From NCBI RefSeq assembly GCF_014648495.1, contig NZ_BMRF01000004.1, positions 62,001-126,000 on the forward strand: DNA of 64,000 bases, in the 5' to 3' direction. Made by a program: the position numbers and the translations under genes. This document shows positions 52,102 through 60,694 of this stretch, piece after piece. How positions within the stretch are numbered: position 1 is the stretch's first letter; each line of letters starts with the position of its first letter. The DNA comes from Actinomadura cremea. Its GTDB lineage: Bacteria; Actinomycetota; Actinomycetes; Streptosporangiales; Streptosporangiaceae. The notes beneath the pieces are model-generated. The model made no database searches, had not been told where the DNA came from, and worked only from the letters and a program-made list of their open reading frames with translations.

Positions 52102-52173
52102 CCCCGCCCTCCACCCGGCGCCGCCGCCGACCGTGATGGCCCGGGGCCACCCTGTGCGGCTGCATCCCCCTTC

Positions 52174-52193
52174 GGGGAGACGGCGGCCTCCCC
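52174..52193. terminator. Hairpin between PH-domain pair and sepH
   Basis: GGGGAG and CTCCCC pair around an eight-base loop in the 144-base gap between two convergent genes. Confidence 0.5.
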
Positions 52194-52245
52194 AGGCACC
52201 GCGCGCCGAGCGCGTCGGGGCCGTGCGCTGCCTGGGACGTAGCGG

Positions 52246-54078
52246 CTACTCGGGGCGCCGCGCCCCGAACATGATCTCGTCCCAGGACGGCACGGACGCT
52301 CGCTTCCCCTTGGACTTGCGCCGCGCACGCGCCGGACGCTGCTGTGCCGGGGACGAATCGGCAGCGGCGGCGGCCGGAGGACCGGTGACGGGCTTGTCCT
52401 GCGCGGCGGGCATCGTCGGACGCGCGGCGGGCTTCTTCTTCGCCGGCGGGCGTGCGGGCTCGCGACGAGGCGCCCGCGGCGACGCGGCGGGCTTGCCCTG
52501 CTCGCGTGGGGCCTGCTCGCGGGGCGCCTGCTCGCGTGGCGCGGATTCACGCGGGGCCTGTTCGCGCGGGGCCTGCTCGCGCGTCGCGGACTCGCGTGTC
52601 GCGGACTCGCGGGGTGCTTGGTCGGGTCGTGCCTGCGGGGCGGGCTCGTCGCGCGCCTCCGGGCGGGCGGGCTCGGGCTCGGGCTCGGGCGACCCCTCGG
52701 CCACCGGCGCGGCGGTTTCGGGCTCGTCGTCGACGTCGGCGGTCTGCTCCGTCGTGGTGGCCTCGGGCTCCTCCGGCTCGTCGGCCGGACGGGCGTCGGC
52801 GTGGGCGCGGGCGTCGGCGTCGTCCTGGTCCGAGAGCGCGGCCTCGTCGGCCTCGGCGGCCTCGTCGGCCTCGTCGGCGGACCCGGTCGGCTCTTCCGCG
52901 GCCGGGGGCTCGTCGTCGGCCTCCGCGGCGGGGCGCTCGTCCTCGCTCGCCTCGGCCGGGCGCTCCGGGGCCGTCTCGTCCGGGTCGGCCCGCTCCCGCT
53001 CGGCCTCCGGTTCCGTCTCCTGGAGGGAGTCGGCGCCGGTCTCGTCGGCCTCGGCGTCCGCCGGTTCGTCGCGCGGCTCCTCGGGGCGCGCCTCCGGCTC
53101 CGCCTGCAGCTCGAGCTCTTCGAGGGACGGTTCGGGCGCGCGCCGCCACGGGGCCTCGCTGCGCGGGGCCTCGCCGCGCGGCGCGTCCTGCTCGGTGTCG
53201 TCGAACGGGCGGATGGGCTCGCGGTCGGTGCCGATCTCGCGGGGACGTCCGGGCTGCTGCCGGGACGGGAAGGACGGGCGGGGGTCGATGATCCGGCCGC
53301 GTTCGACGATGTACTCGCGCGGTTCGGCGGCGCGCAGCGGCGGCTCGGAGGCGCGCTCGAGGGGCGGCTCGGACTCGGGCGGCAGCCCGCGCCCGAGGTC
53401 GCGCGGCCCGACCTCGCGGACGTCGCGGCCGTCGGAGACGACCTTCATCGCGGGGCGGCGCGGGACCAGCGGGGTGACGGTGTCGGAGAGGTCGTCGTCG
53501 TCCCAGTCGACCGCCGTGAGCCGCGCGGCGATCTCGTCCAGCGGGGAGACGTTCCGGCGGCGCGGGTCGAACGTCCACTCGGCGGCGTGCGGGCGCCCGT
53601 TGTCGAAGAAGGACAGGCGGACGCGCCAGGTGCCGTCGTCGCACTTCCAGGCGTCCCACTCGACGTCCTCGAGGTCGACGCCGCCGCGGCCGAGGCGCTC
53701 CTCGACGGTCTCGCCGAGGGGCGGGCCGGGCGTGGACTCGCCGGGCCGCCGGACGGTGACGCGCTGCGCCTGCTGGGCCATGTACTCGCGTTCCTGCAGG
53801 ACCGGCCCCTCGAACCAGCGGACCCGTTCCACCGGGATGCCGGCGGACTCGGCGATCTCCTCCGCGGTCTCACCGGACCTGATGCGGGCCTGGATCTCCT
53901 TGGGACGCAAGGGACTCTCCACTTCGATCTCGAACTGGCCGAGGCGGGAGAAGTGCCCACGGACCGCGGCGCGGACGCGGTCGTCGACGGGCAGGGTGAA
54001 CCGGGTGCCTCGGCCCGCGGTGGCCAGGACGAGGTACGTACCGTCCTCGCTGACCGCGACGAGGCGCAGCTCCTGCAT
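52246..54078 (-). CDS. sepH: Septation protein SepH with long disordered insert
   Basis: 610-residue SepH, an actinobacterial protein that stimulates FtsZ assembly at division septa. The N-terminal DUF3071 domain (about 1-170) begins M-Q-E-L-R-L-V-A-V-S-E-D-G and contains I-R-S-G-E-T-A-E-E-I-A-E-S-A-G, a helix-turn-helix-like part. The C-terminal tail keeps R-A-S-V-P-S-W-D-E-I-M-F-G. Between them lies an acidic Ala/Glu/Pro-rich region of about 380 residues with an A-P-R-E-Q repeat near the end, making the protein far longer than the usual roughly 340. ATG 54078 follows GGAAGGA. Confidence 0.92.
   Translation of the reverse strand: MQELRLVAVSEDGTYLVLATAGRGTRFTLPVDDRVRAAVRGHFSRLGQFEIEVESPLRPKEIQARIRSGETAEEIAESAGIPVERVRWFEGPVLQEREYMAQQAQRVTVRRPGESTPGPPLGETVEERLGRGGVDLEDVEWDAWKCDDGTWRVRLSFFDNGRPHAAEWTFDPRRRNVSPLDEIAARLTAVDWDDDDLSDTVTPLVPRRPAMKVVSDGRDVREVGPRDLGRGLPPESEPPLERASEPPLRAAEPREYIVERGRIIDPRPSFPSRQQPGRPREIGTDREPIRPFDDTEQDAPRGEAPRSEAPWRRAPEPSLEELELQAEPEARPEEPRDEPADAEADETGADSLQETEPEAERERADPDETAPERPAEASEDERPAAEADDEPPAAEEPTGSADEADEAAEADEAALSDQDDADARAHADARPADEPEEPEATTTEQTADVDDEPETAAPVAEGSPEPEPEPARPEARDEPAPQARPDQAPRESATRESATREQAPREQAPRESAPREQAPREQAPREQGKPAASPRAPRREPARPPAKKKPAARPTMPAAQDKPVTGPPAAAAADSSPAQQRPARARRKSKGKRASVPSWDEIMFGARRPE
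52497..52620 (-). repeat. Short A-P-R-E-Q/S repeats in the SepH insert
   Basis: About ten copies of a 15-18 bp unit encode A-P-R-E-Q, A-P-R-E-S or A-T-R-E-S. Units keep the frame and vary between copies, a sign of slippage in a disordered segment. Confidence 0.75.
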
Positions 54079-54520
54079 GCGTGTCCTTCCTGCCCTGTCC
54101 TGACGGCACGGAGGGCCCCGAACCGGTCGGCCGGTGCGGAACGCGTCGCCGCTCCCCGCACCGTTCGGCCGTCCGTTGCCCACCGAGGGCGCATGCGTGC
54201 CCTTCCCCCGGGTTCCCGAGTCTCTCTTTCGGACACACCTGCTGCCAGCACCGTACCCGGCATGTCCGAACATCGCCGCTCTCGAAGCCCCCTTCACGTC
54301 GAGGAAGAGGGCGCCCGACCAAGCTTGCCGGTGCCCGGGTGCGGCCGGAGGCGCTCTGTCTGAATCTTGAGGAATCCTTTCCCCACCGTGCCCCACGTGG
54401 GGGCCGGTCTCCACCCGATTCGCGTAGCGAGCGTCACGTTGACGGTCGGAACACCGTGATCGTCCGGTTAGTTTCGATTCCGGATGTTTTTGGGGGATTC
54501 AACGGGGGTGAATCGGGGTA
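54079..54520. other. 442-base divergent gap between sepH and a membrane protein gene
   Basis: No gene with a ribosome site was found on either strand. It must hold both promoters. GATTCA (54496-54501) and TGAATC (54509-54514) form a small hairpin around the G-rich ribosome site of the plus-strand gene, which could modulate its translation. Confidence 0.5.
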
Positions 54521-55549
54521 ATGCGCCGCAAGCTTCCCGATCTGAGCACGACACAGGTGATCGCGAGCGGGGTCGCCACGGCCGTCGCCGCGATCGGGGC
54601 GTCCTTCCTGGGGGTGTACGGGACGGTCATCGGCACCGCGCTGATGAGCGTCATCTCGACCGCGGGCGCGGCCGTCTGCAAGCACTACCTGGACCGGGGG
54701 CGCGACCAGATCCGGGACATGTCCCACGTGCAGGGCGCCGCGCGGCGCCAGGAGGCGGCCGAGGGCGCGGCCGAGGAGGCGACGAGCGCCGACCCGACGC
54801 GCACCGTGGTGTGGCCGGCGGGCGCCGACCCGTCCCGCACGATGGTGCGGCCGCCGGGCGGGGACCCGAACGCGACCCGGCTGGACGCCGGGCTCGGCGA
54901 CCCCGGCGCCACCCGGCTGGACGCCGCGGCCGGTGACCCGAACGCCACCCGCCTGGATCCGTCCCGGACGGTCGCCGGAGAGCTCGCCGCGGAGGCGGGG
55001 GAGGACGCCCGGCGGCGGGTCGCGCGGCGGTCCGCGCTGGACGACACGCTGGCGTGGGCGAAGCAGAACTGGGTGAAGCTCGCCGCGTCGTCCGCGGTCG
55101 TGTTCGCGGTCGTGCTCGGCGGGATCACGATCTACGAGGCCACGACGGGCGGCCCGATCGGCGGCGGCAGCGGCGGCGGACTCACCGTCACGCACGTCCT
55201 CGGCGGCGGGGACGGCTCGGGCGAGCCGGCCGAGGACGTCCCGACGGACGCGCCGACCGGGGACGGCACCGCGCCCGTGGAGACCCCGGGGGAGAGCCCG
55301 TCCGGCGACGCGCCCACCGGCGGTCCGGACGAGCCGGGCGACGGCTCCGGGACGACGCCGACCGGCGACGCCACGACCGGCCCCTCCGACGGCGGCGAGC
55401 CGACCGGAGGGGCCACGGACCAGCCCACCGGCCCGCCCGCGACGACCGCTCCGGAGACGCCCGAGACGCCCGCGCCGACCCAGTCGTCCGGCGGGCAGGA
55501 GCAGCCGGGCGGGACGGACGGTCAGCCGCGCGGCGACACCGGCGGCTGA
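54521..55549 (+). CDS. Membrane protein with Thr-containing D-P-x-A-T-R repeats
   Basis: 342 residues. The N-terminus (about 12-50) is hydrophobic and Gly/Ala-rich, with the G-V-Y-G-T-V-I-G-T-A-L-M-S-V pattern of an actinobacterial membrane-associated domain. Residues 88-150 carry short repeats: two copies of S-R-T-x-V and three of D-P-(N/G)-A-T-R-L-D. A second membrane helix lies at about 187-207, and the rest is a Pro/Thr/Gly-rich extracellular tail. Single Thr residues in an Arg/Asp setting resemble Ser/Thr-kinase target sites, but no kinase is in the window. Confidence 0.75.
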   Translation: MRRKLPDLSTTQVIASGVATAVAAIGASFLGVYGTVIGTALMSVISTAGAAVCKHYLDRGRDQIRDMSHVQGAARRQEAAEGAAEEATSADPTRTVVWPAGADPSRTMVRPPGGDPNATRLDAGLGDPGATRLDAAAGDPNATRLDPSRTVAGELAAEAGEDARRRVARRSALDDTLAWAKQNWVKLAASSAVVFAVVLGGITIYEATTGGPIGGGSGGGLTVTHVLGGGDGSGEPAEDVPTDAPTGDGTAPVETPGESPSGDAPTGGPDEPGDGSGTTPTGDATTGPSDGGEPTGGATDQPTGPPATTAPETPETPAPTQSSGGQEQPGGTDGQPRGDTGG

Positions 55550-55566
55550 GCCGGGCTCAGTCGGGC

Positions 55567-56877
55567 TCAGTCGCCGAAGACGCGCCTCGTGTAGGCGTTG
55601 GCGAAGCGGCGCTCGGGGTCGAGTTCGTCGCGCAGCGCCCGGAAGTCCGCGTACCTGGGGTAGGCCTTCTCCAGGTATGCGGCGTCCCGGGTGTGCAGCT
55701 TGCCCCAGTGCGGGCGTCCGCCGCGCGCCGTCAGGACGTCCTCGACGCCGCGGAAGTAGTCCTCGTGGGCGTCGCGGTTGAAGACGTGGACGGCGATGAA
55801 CGCGGTGCGGCGGCCGTGCGCCATCGACAGCCAGGCGTCCTCGGGCGGGAGCAGCCGGACCTCGATCGGGAAGCTGATCCGCCAGTCGCGCTCGGCGAAC
55901 AGCGAGCGGATCTCCCGCAGCGCCGGAACGAGTTCCGCGCGCGGGATCGCGTACTCCTGCTCCTTGAAGCGGACGGTGCGCGGGCTGGTGAACACCTTGT
56001 AGGACGTGTCCGTGTACGTGCGCGCCCCCAGCGCCTTCGCGGAGATCCCGTTCACGAACTGGGTCGTGGCCGGCGCGGCGTGGGTCAGCCGGTTGACGGC
56101 ACCGAACACGGTGTTGGACAGGAACTGGTCGTCCAGCCAGTACTTGAACTTCGACAGGGGGGCGGCGGGCCCCTCCACGCGGTTGTTCCGCTTGGTGAGG
56201 CAGCCCTCGGTGTGCGGGAACCAGTAGAACTCGAAGTGCTCGTTGGCCTCGTCGAACTCGTCGATCCGGGCGAGGACCTCGTCCCACTTCATCGGCTCCT
56301 CCTGCGCGCGCAGCAGGAAGGCCGGGACGGTCCGCCAGGTGACGGCGGTGACGATCCCGAGCGCGCCGAGCCCGGCGCGGGCGGCGTCGAACAGGTCGGG
56401 ACGCTCGTCCCGCGAGCAGGTCACGGTCGTCCCGTCGGCGAGCACCAGTTCCAGCGCGGCGATCTGCGAGACGAGCCCGGCGGCGTCCCGTCCGGTGCCG
56501 TGCGTGGCGGTCTGGATGGCGCCGGCGACGGTCTGCTCCTGGATGTCGCCCATGTTGGCGAGGGCGAGCCCGTGGTCGTCCAGCAGGCGGTTCAGCCGGT
56601 GCAGCGGGTACCCCGCCTCGACGGTGACGAGCCCGGTCCCGGTGTCGACGGAACGGACCGCGGTGAGCGCGGACGGGCGCAGCAGCACGCCCTCGGCGAC
56701 GGCCGCGCCGGTGAAGGAGTGTCCGGTCCCGGTCATCCGGACGGTGCGGCCCTCCGCGGCCGCCGCGCGGACGGCCGCGGCGACCTCGCCGGCGGTCCGC
56801 GGCGTCGCGACGCGGTGCGGGCGGACCTGCTGGTTCCCGGCCCAGTTCCGCCACGTTTGGTTGCTCACGGGTGACAT
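55567..56877 (-). CDS. FAD-linked D-arabinono-1,4-lactone oxidase
   Basis: 436-residue flavoprotein of the aldonolactone oxidase group. The N-terminal FAD domain has P-R-T-A-G-E-V-A-A-A-V and the attachment motif G-T-G-H-S-F-T, whose His can bind FAD covalently; H-G-T-G and G-D-I-Q-E-Q follow. The C-terminal ALO domain contains F-E-F-Y-W-F-P-H-T, P-I-E-V-R-L-L-P-P-E-D-A-W-L-S and H-W-G-K-L-H-T, ending in R-F-A-N-A-Y-T-R-R-V-F-G-D. It oxidises sugar-derived lactones, possibly producing an ascorbate analogue. ATG 56877. Confidence 0.93.
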   Translation of the reverse strand: MSPVSNQTWRNWAGNQQVRPHRVATPRTAGEVAAAVRAAAAEGRTVRMTGTGHSFTGAAVAEGVLLRPSALTAVRSVDTGTGLVTVEAGYPLHRLNRLLDDHGLALANMGDIQEQTVAGAIQTATHGTGRDAAGLVSQIAALELVLADGTTVTCSRDERPDLFDAARAGLGALGIVTAVTWRTVPAFLLRAQEEPMKWDEVLARIDEFDEANEHFEFYWFPHTEGCLTKRNNRVEGPAAPLSKFKYWLDDQFLSNTVFGAVNRLTHAAPATTQFVNGISAKALGARTYTDTSYKVFTSPRTVRFKEQEYAIPRAELVPALREIRSLFAERDWRISFPIEVRLLPPEDAWLSMAHGRRTAFIAVHVFNRDAHEDYFRGVEDVLTARGGRPHWGKLHTRDAAYLEKAYPRYADFRALRDELDPERRFANAYTRRVFGD

Positions 56878-57132
56878 GCGGCGACTCTACTCGGCAAACG
56901 ATCGTGAGGAAAGTTCACGTTTACCGGCCCGTCCGGCCGTCCCCGGAGGACCCTCGCCGGGACGGAAGCGGCGATACCGTACTATCCGGTAACCGCTGGA
57001 CACGGCCCACCGCACGGGAAACCGGGCGCCCCGGTTAACATTCCGCGACGTCACCCCCTTGACCGGGGTATGTCGGGGCAAGAAGTGCGCAGACGTGTAA
57101 CCGACCGCTAGCGACGCTCGTTGGGAACTGTT

Positions 57133-58353
57133 GTGGCTCCTCCATCCGTGACACGCCCGCCGAAGCGCCGGCCGGAGAAGAAGAAGCGGGACCGCGCCGG
57201 GAAGCGGCCCCCCGGGCGGACGCTCCGCGGCCTTCCCCTGATCATCGCCGGGATCGCGGTGCTCGCGGCCGGCAGCACGTCCGGCGGCGTGTACGCGGCC
57301 CTGACGGCGTCCGAGGGCGACACGGGGGAGCCGGACGGCGACGTCGGCGGGCGCGCGGTCGCCCCGCCGAACGCCGACCGGGGCGCGCCGGTGACCGTGG
57401 CCGACGGCGGCGACGTCGCGCCGCTGCGCCGGGTCGTCCCCCCGGACGTCCTGGCGGTCGGCGGCGCCACGATCCCGGCCGCAAAGATCAAGCAGCTGTC
57501 GAAGCTGAAGCGGGTCGGGGAGGTGACGGCCGTCGCGGGCGGCGCGATCCAGCTGCAGAACCGCTCGGTGAACGCGCTGGCCGTCGACCCGTCGGCGTTC
57601 CGGTCCTGGACGCCGCCCGGCACCGCCAGGAACACGGCCCTCTGGACGGCGCTGGCCGCCGACCAGTTCGTCACGACCCCGGACGTCGCCGAGCAGCTCC
57701 AGCTCGGCCGCGGCACCCGCTACCCGGTGGTCGGCCGGACGATGCCGAACCTCGTGATGGGCGGATCGGGCGAACTCGGGCTGCCGGGCGTCAACATGCT
57801 GGTCAGCGAGAAGGCCGGGAAGGACATGGGCCTCGTCCCGAACGTCGCGGTGCTCGTCAACGCGCCGGGGGTGGACCCGGCCACGACCGTCAAGGCGGTC
57901 GAGCAGATCCTCGGCGGCGGCGTGAAGATCGTGAACCTGCACGCCAGCGAGTACCAGGCGCCCGGGAGCGGGCGGGCGACCGGCTACCTCGACCTCTACA
58001 AGCAGGCCGCCACCAGTTGCCCCGGCCTGTCCTGGACGGTCCTCGCCGCGATCGGGCAGGTCGAGAGCAGCCACGGGCGCAATGTCGGCCCGTCCAGCGC
58101 GGGCGCCCTCGGCCCGATGCAGTTCATGCCCGCCACGTGGAAGGCGTACGGCGTGGACGGCGACGACGACGGCAAGGCCGACATCATGAACCCCTACGAC
58201 GCCATCCCGGGCGCCGCGAAGTACCTGTGCGCGAACGGCGCGGGCCAGGGCGGCCGGCAGCTCTACAGGGCCGTCTGGCACTACAACCACGCGGACTGGT
58301 ACGTGCAGAAGGTGCTGAACCTGGCCAAGGCGTACCAAGCCAAGTACTCCTGA
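57133..58353 (+). CDS. Membrane-anchored lytic transglycosylase-like protein
   Basis: 406-residue envelope protein. A basic cytoplasmic N-terminus and a single membrane helix (L-I-I-A-G-I-A-V-L-A-A-G-S-T-S-G-G-V-Y) lead to an unknown middle domain (about 80-270) and a C-terminal SLT-type domain (about 285-400): A-A-I-G-Q-V-E-S-S-H-G-R with the candidate catalytic Glu, then G-P-M-Q-F-M-P-A-T-W-K-A-Y-G and A-V-W-H-Y-N-H-A-D-W-Y-V. It should cleave peptidoglycan glycan strands. GTG 57133 (GGGAA five bases upstream) was preferred to TTG 57121. Confidence 0.87.
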   Translation: MAPPSVTRPPKRRPEKKKRDRAGKRPPGRTLRGLPLIIAGIAVLAAGSTSGGVYAALTASEGDTGEPDGDVGGRAVAPPNADRGAPVTVADGGDVAPLRRVVPPDVLAVGGATIPAAKIKQLSKLKRVGEVTAVAGGAIQLQNRSVNALAVDPSAFRSWTPPGTARNTALWTALAADQFVTTPDVAEQLQLGRGTRYPVVGRTMPNLVMGGSGELGLPGVNMLVSEKAGKDMGLVPNVAVLVNAPGVDPATTVKAVEQILGGGVKIVNLHASEYQAPGSGRATGYLDLYKQAATSCPGLSWTVLAAIGQVESSHGRNVGPSSAGALGPMQFMPATWKAYGVDGDDDGKADIMNPYDAIPGAAKYLCANGAGQGGRQLYRAVWHYNHADWYVQKVLNLAKAYQAKYS

Positions 58354-58424
58354 GCCGTGTGGCCTTGACGACACGTGCCGCCGGCCGGGGCCTGCCATCG
58401 GAAAGCGGCTGGTTGGATGGAGGC

Positions 58425-59336
58425 ATGACGTCGTACGACGCTTTGCTGCTGCTCTCCTTCGGCGGGCCGGAAGGGCCCGACGACGTGATCCCGTTCCTCG
58501 AGAACGTGACCCGCGGACGAGACATCCCCCGCGAACGCCTGGAGGAGGTGGGCGAGCACTACTACCTCTTCGGCGGGGTCAGCCCGATCAACCGGCTCTG
58601 CCGCGAGCTGAAGGCCGCGATCGAGGCCGACTTCGCGGCCCACGGCGTCGACGTCCCGGTCTACTGGGGCAACCGCAACTGGACCCCGTACCTGGCCGAC
58701 ACCGTCCGCCAGATGAAGGACGACGGCGTCCAGAGGGCCGCGGCGTTCGTCACGTCCGCCTACAGCGGCTTCTCCACGAACGACCAGTACCTCAACGACA
58801 TCGCGCGCGCGCGGGAAGAAGTCCCGGGTGCCCCCGAAATCGACAAGCTGCCCGTCTACTGGGACCGTCCGGGCTTCCTCGGCCCGTTCACCGACGCCAC
58901 GATCAGCGCCCTGAGCGACCTCCCGGACGACGCGCGCCTCGTCTTCACCGCGCACAGCGTGCCCCTCGCGCAGCCCAACCGCGAGAAGTACGTCGCCGAA
59001 CTGGAGGAGGCCGCGCACCGCGTGGCCGCGAAGGCCGCCCCCGGCAAGCCGTGGGACCTCGTCTACCAGAGCCGCAGCGGCCCCCCGTCCCAGCCGTGGC
59101 TGGAACCGCAGATCACCGACCACCTGGACGCCCTGCACGGTGAGGGCGTCCGCGCGGTCGCGGCCGTCCCGATCGGGTTCGTCTCCGACCACATGGAGGT
59201 CAAGTTCGACCTCGACGTCGAGGCGGCCGACCGCGCCGCGGAGCTCGGGATGGCGTTCGCGCGGGCCGCCACGCCCGGCTCCGACCACCGCTTCGCCGCG
59301 CTGGCCCGCGAGCTGCTGAACGGAGACCCCGCATGA
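58425..59336 (+). CDS. hemH: Ferrochelatase (coproporphyrin type)
   Basis: 303-residue ferrochelatase inserting Fe2+ into a porphyrin. N-terminal D-A-L-L-L-L-S-F-G-G-P-E-G-P-D-D-V is typical, and the iron/porphyrin His lies in F-T-A-H-S-V-P. Y-Q-S-R-S-G-P-P-S-Q-P-W-L-E-P and P-I-G-F-V-S-D-H-M-E-V are family blocks. In actinobacteria this enzyme acts in the coproporphyrin branch (CpfC). ATG 58425 has GGATGGAGG directly upstream. The stop overlaps the next gene (ATGA). Confidence 0.93.
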   Translation: MTSYDALLLLSFGGPEGPDDVIPFLENVTRGRDIPRERLEEVGEHYYLFGGVSPINRLCRELKAAIEADFAAHGVDVPVYWGNRNWTPYLADTVRQMKDDGVQRAAAFVTSAYSGFSTNDQYLNDIARAREEVPGAPEIDKLPVYWDRPGFLGPFTDATISALSDLPDDARLVFTAHSVPLAQPNREKYVAELEEAAHRVAAKAAPGKPWDLVYQSRSGPPSQPWLEPQITDHLDALHGEGVRAVAAVPIGFVSDHMEVKFDLDVEAADRAAELGMAFARAATPGSDHRFAALARELLNGDPA

Positions 59337-60142
59337 GCCTGCCCGACGAACTCCTCGACCTGGCCGTCGCGACCGCCCGGGAGGCCGGCCGGATGCTGGT
59401 CGACAAGCGCCCGGACGGCGGCCCGGACGTCGTGCAGACCAAGTCGAGCCCGACCGACGTCGTCACCCAGATGGACCGCGCCGCCGAACAGCTGATCATC
59501 GAGCGGATCCGCGCGGCCCGCCCGGACGACGCCTTCCTCGGCGAGGAGGGCGGCACCCGCGCCGGGGGCAGCGGCGTCCGCTGGGTGATCGACCCGATCG
59601 ACGGCACCGTCAACTACCTGTACGACCTGCCCGACTGGGCCGTCAGCATCGCCGTCGAGGTGGACGGACGCGCCGTCGCCGGGGCCGTCGAGATGCCGCG
59701 CCGCGGCGAGACCTACACCGCCGCCCGCGGCGCCGGCGCGCTCCTGCACACCGCCTCGGGCACCCGCGAACTCCGCGTGAACACCGGCGTCCCGCTGGAC
59801 CGGGCCCTCGTCGCCACCGGCTTCGGCTACGCCGCCGAGCGCCGCGCCCGCCAGGCCGGCGTCCTCACCGGCGTCCTCCCGCACGTCCGCGACATCCGCC
59901 GCGGCGGCTCCTGCTGCGTGGACCTGTGCTCCCTCGCGGCCGGCCGCCTGGACGCCTACTACGAGCGCGGCGTGCAGGCGTGGGACATCGCCGCGGGCGC
60001 CCTCATCGTCGAGGAGGCGGGCGGCCGCGTCGAGGGCCTGCGCGGCGCCGCCCCCGGCCCCGAACTCACGATCGCCGCGGCCCCCGACGTCTTCGACGAC
60101 CTGCACGACCTCCTGGTCCCCCTCGACCCCATCCGCGACTGA
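59333..60142 (+). CDS. Inositol monophosphatase family protein
   Basis: 269-residue Mg2+-dependent phosphatase. Metal site residues: E in F-L-G-E-E-G-G, D-P-I-D-G-T-V-N-Y and W-D-I-A-A-G-A-L-I-V-E-E-A-G-G. Likely substrates are inositol-1-phosphate or related sugar phosphates such as histidinol phosphate; the sequence does not separate these. Coupled to ferrochelatase by an ATGA overlap, an arrangement common in actinomycetes. Confidence 0.92.
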   Translation: MSLPDELLDLAVATAREAGRMLVDKRPDGGPDVVQTKSSPTDVVTQMDRAAEQLIIERIRAARPDDAFLGEEGGTRAGGSGVRWVIDPIDGTVNYLYDLPDWAVSIAVEVDGRAVAGAVEMPRRGETYTAARGAGALLHTASGTRELRVNTGVPLDRALVATGFGYAAERRARQAGVLTGVLPHVRDIRRGGSCCVDLCSLAAGRLDAYYERGVQAWDIAAGALIVEEAGGRVEGLRGAAPGPELTIAAAPDVFDDLHDLLVPLDPIRD

Positions 60143-60244
60143 CACCACGGCACCGAACCGCTCCCGGCACGGGCGGCCGCACCGTGGTCGGGGCCACCGT
60201 GCCGGGGATCGCGAGGGGGCGTGGCCCTGGGCAAGCGAAGAAGA

Positions 60245-60268
60245 GCCCGGGACCGTGGGGTCCCGGGC
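60245..60268. terminator. Perfect hairpin after the inositol phosphatase gene
   Basis: GCCCGGGACC and GGTCCCGGGC pair exactly around GTGG, between convergent genes. Confidence 0.8.
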
Positions 60269-60322
60269 GGTGGTGCGGCGGGGGTAGTGATCAGCGATGC
60301 TTCCAGGGGGTGAGCCCGGGAA

Positions 60323-60499
60323 CTAGTCGCAGCGGGGTGGTTCGATGCCGATGTCGTGGTTCGCTGCGATCCGGCGCAGTTCGCTGATCTCCTCCCGGCG
60401 GATGTCCGCCAGGTAGGTGTCCCCATCTGCGTGGGCGCTCCGCAGCGACGCGTACGCGTCGTCGAGCCGCTGTCGGATAGTGCGCGTCAACTCGCCCAT
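60323..60499 (-). CDS. 58-residue conserved-looking small protein
   Basis: Short gene with a strong ribosome site (GGGAGGAGG, five bases before ATG 60499). The product is helical and charged: T-R-T-I-R-Q-R-L-D-D-A-Y-A-S-L-R-S-A-H-A then L-A-D-I-R-R-E-E-I-S-E-L-R-R-I-A-A-N-H. This heptad-like pattern suggests a small helical hairpin. Similar short proteins occur in actinomycetes without known function. Divergent from the two-component genes. Confidence 0.75.
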   Translation of the reverse strand: MGELTRTIRQRLDDAYASLRSAHADGDTYLADIRREEISELRRIAANHDIGIEPPRCD

Positions 60500-60616
60500 G
60501 AGCCTCCTCCCGGATCGTGCCCATCCCTACCCACACGTACGCTTGAGGCAAACCTGTTCGCCGATGCAATTTTCGCGGATTCTTGCGTACGGGGCCCGGC
60601 GGCGTCTTGAACGCCT

Positions 60617-60634
60617 GCTTACGGGGGTCTTACG
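60617..60634 (+). promoter_or_regulatory. Direct repeat box before the two-component operon
   Basis: CTTACGG-GGGT-CTTACGG is a perfect 7-bp direct repeat with an 11-bp period, the usual target of OmpR-family regulators, 61 bases before the regulator's start. A CATACCT follows downstream as a possible -10. Autoregulation by the encoded regulator is likely. Confidence 0.55.
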
Positions 60635-60694
60635 GCTCGCATGGCATACCTGTAGCGCGGGCGGCCGCGCCCGGCCGGACCGGAGGGGGAACGA

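Noticed and set aside
54434-56854. Long minus-strand frame across the Thr-repeat protein and oxidase genes
   Set aside because: It crosses the lactone oxidase in the wrong frame and encodes only Arg/Gly-rich sequence.
56878-57132. Possible c-di-AMP riboswitch before the lytic transglycosylase
   Set aside because: The conserved paired and G-rich blocks of that class could not be matched in this stretch.
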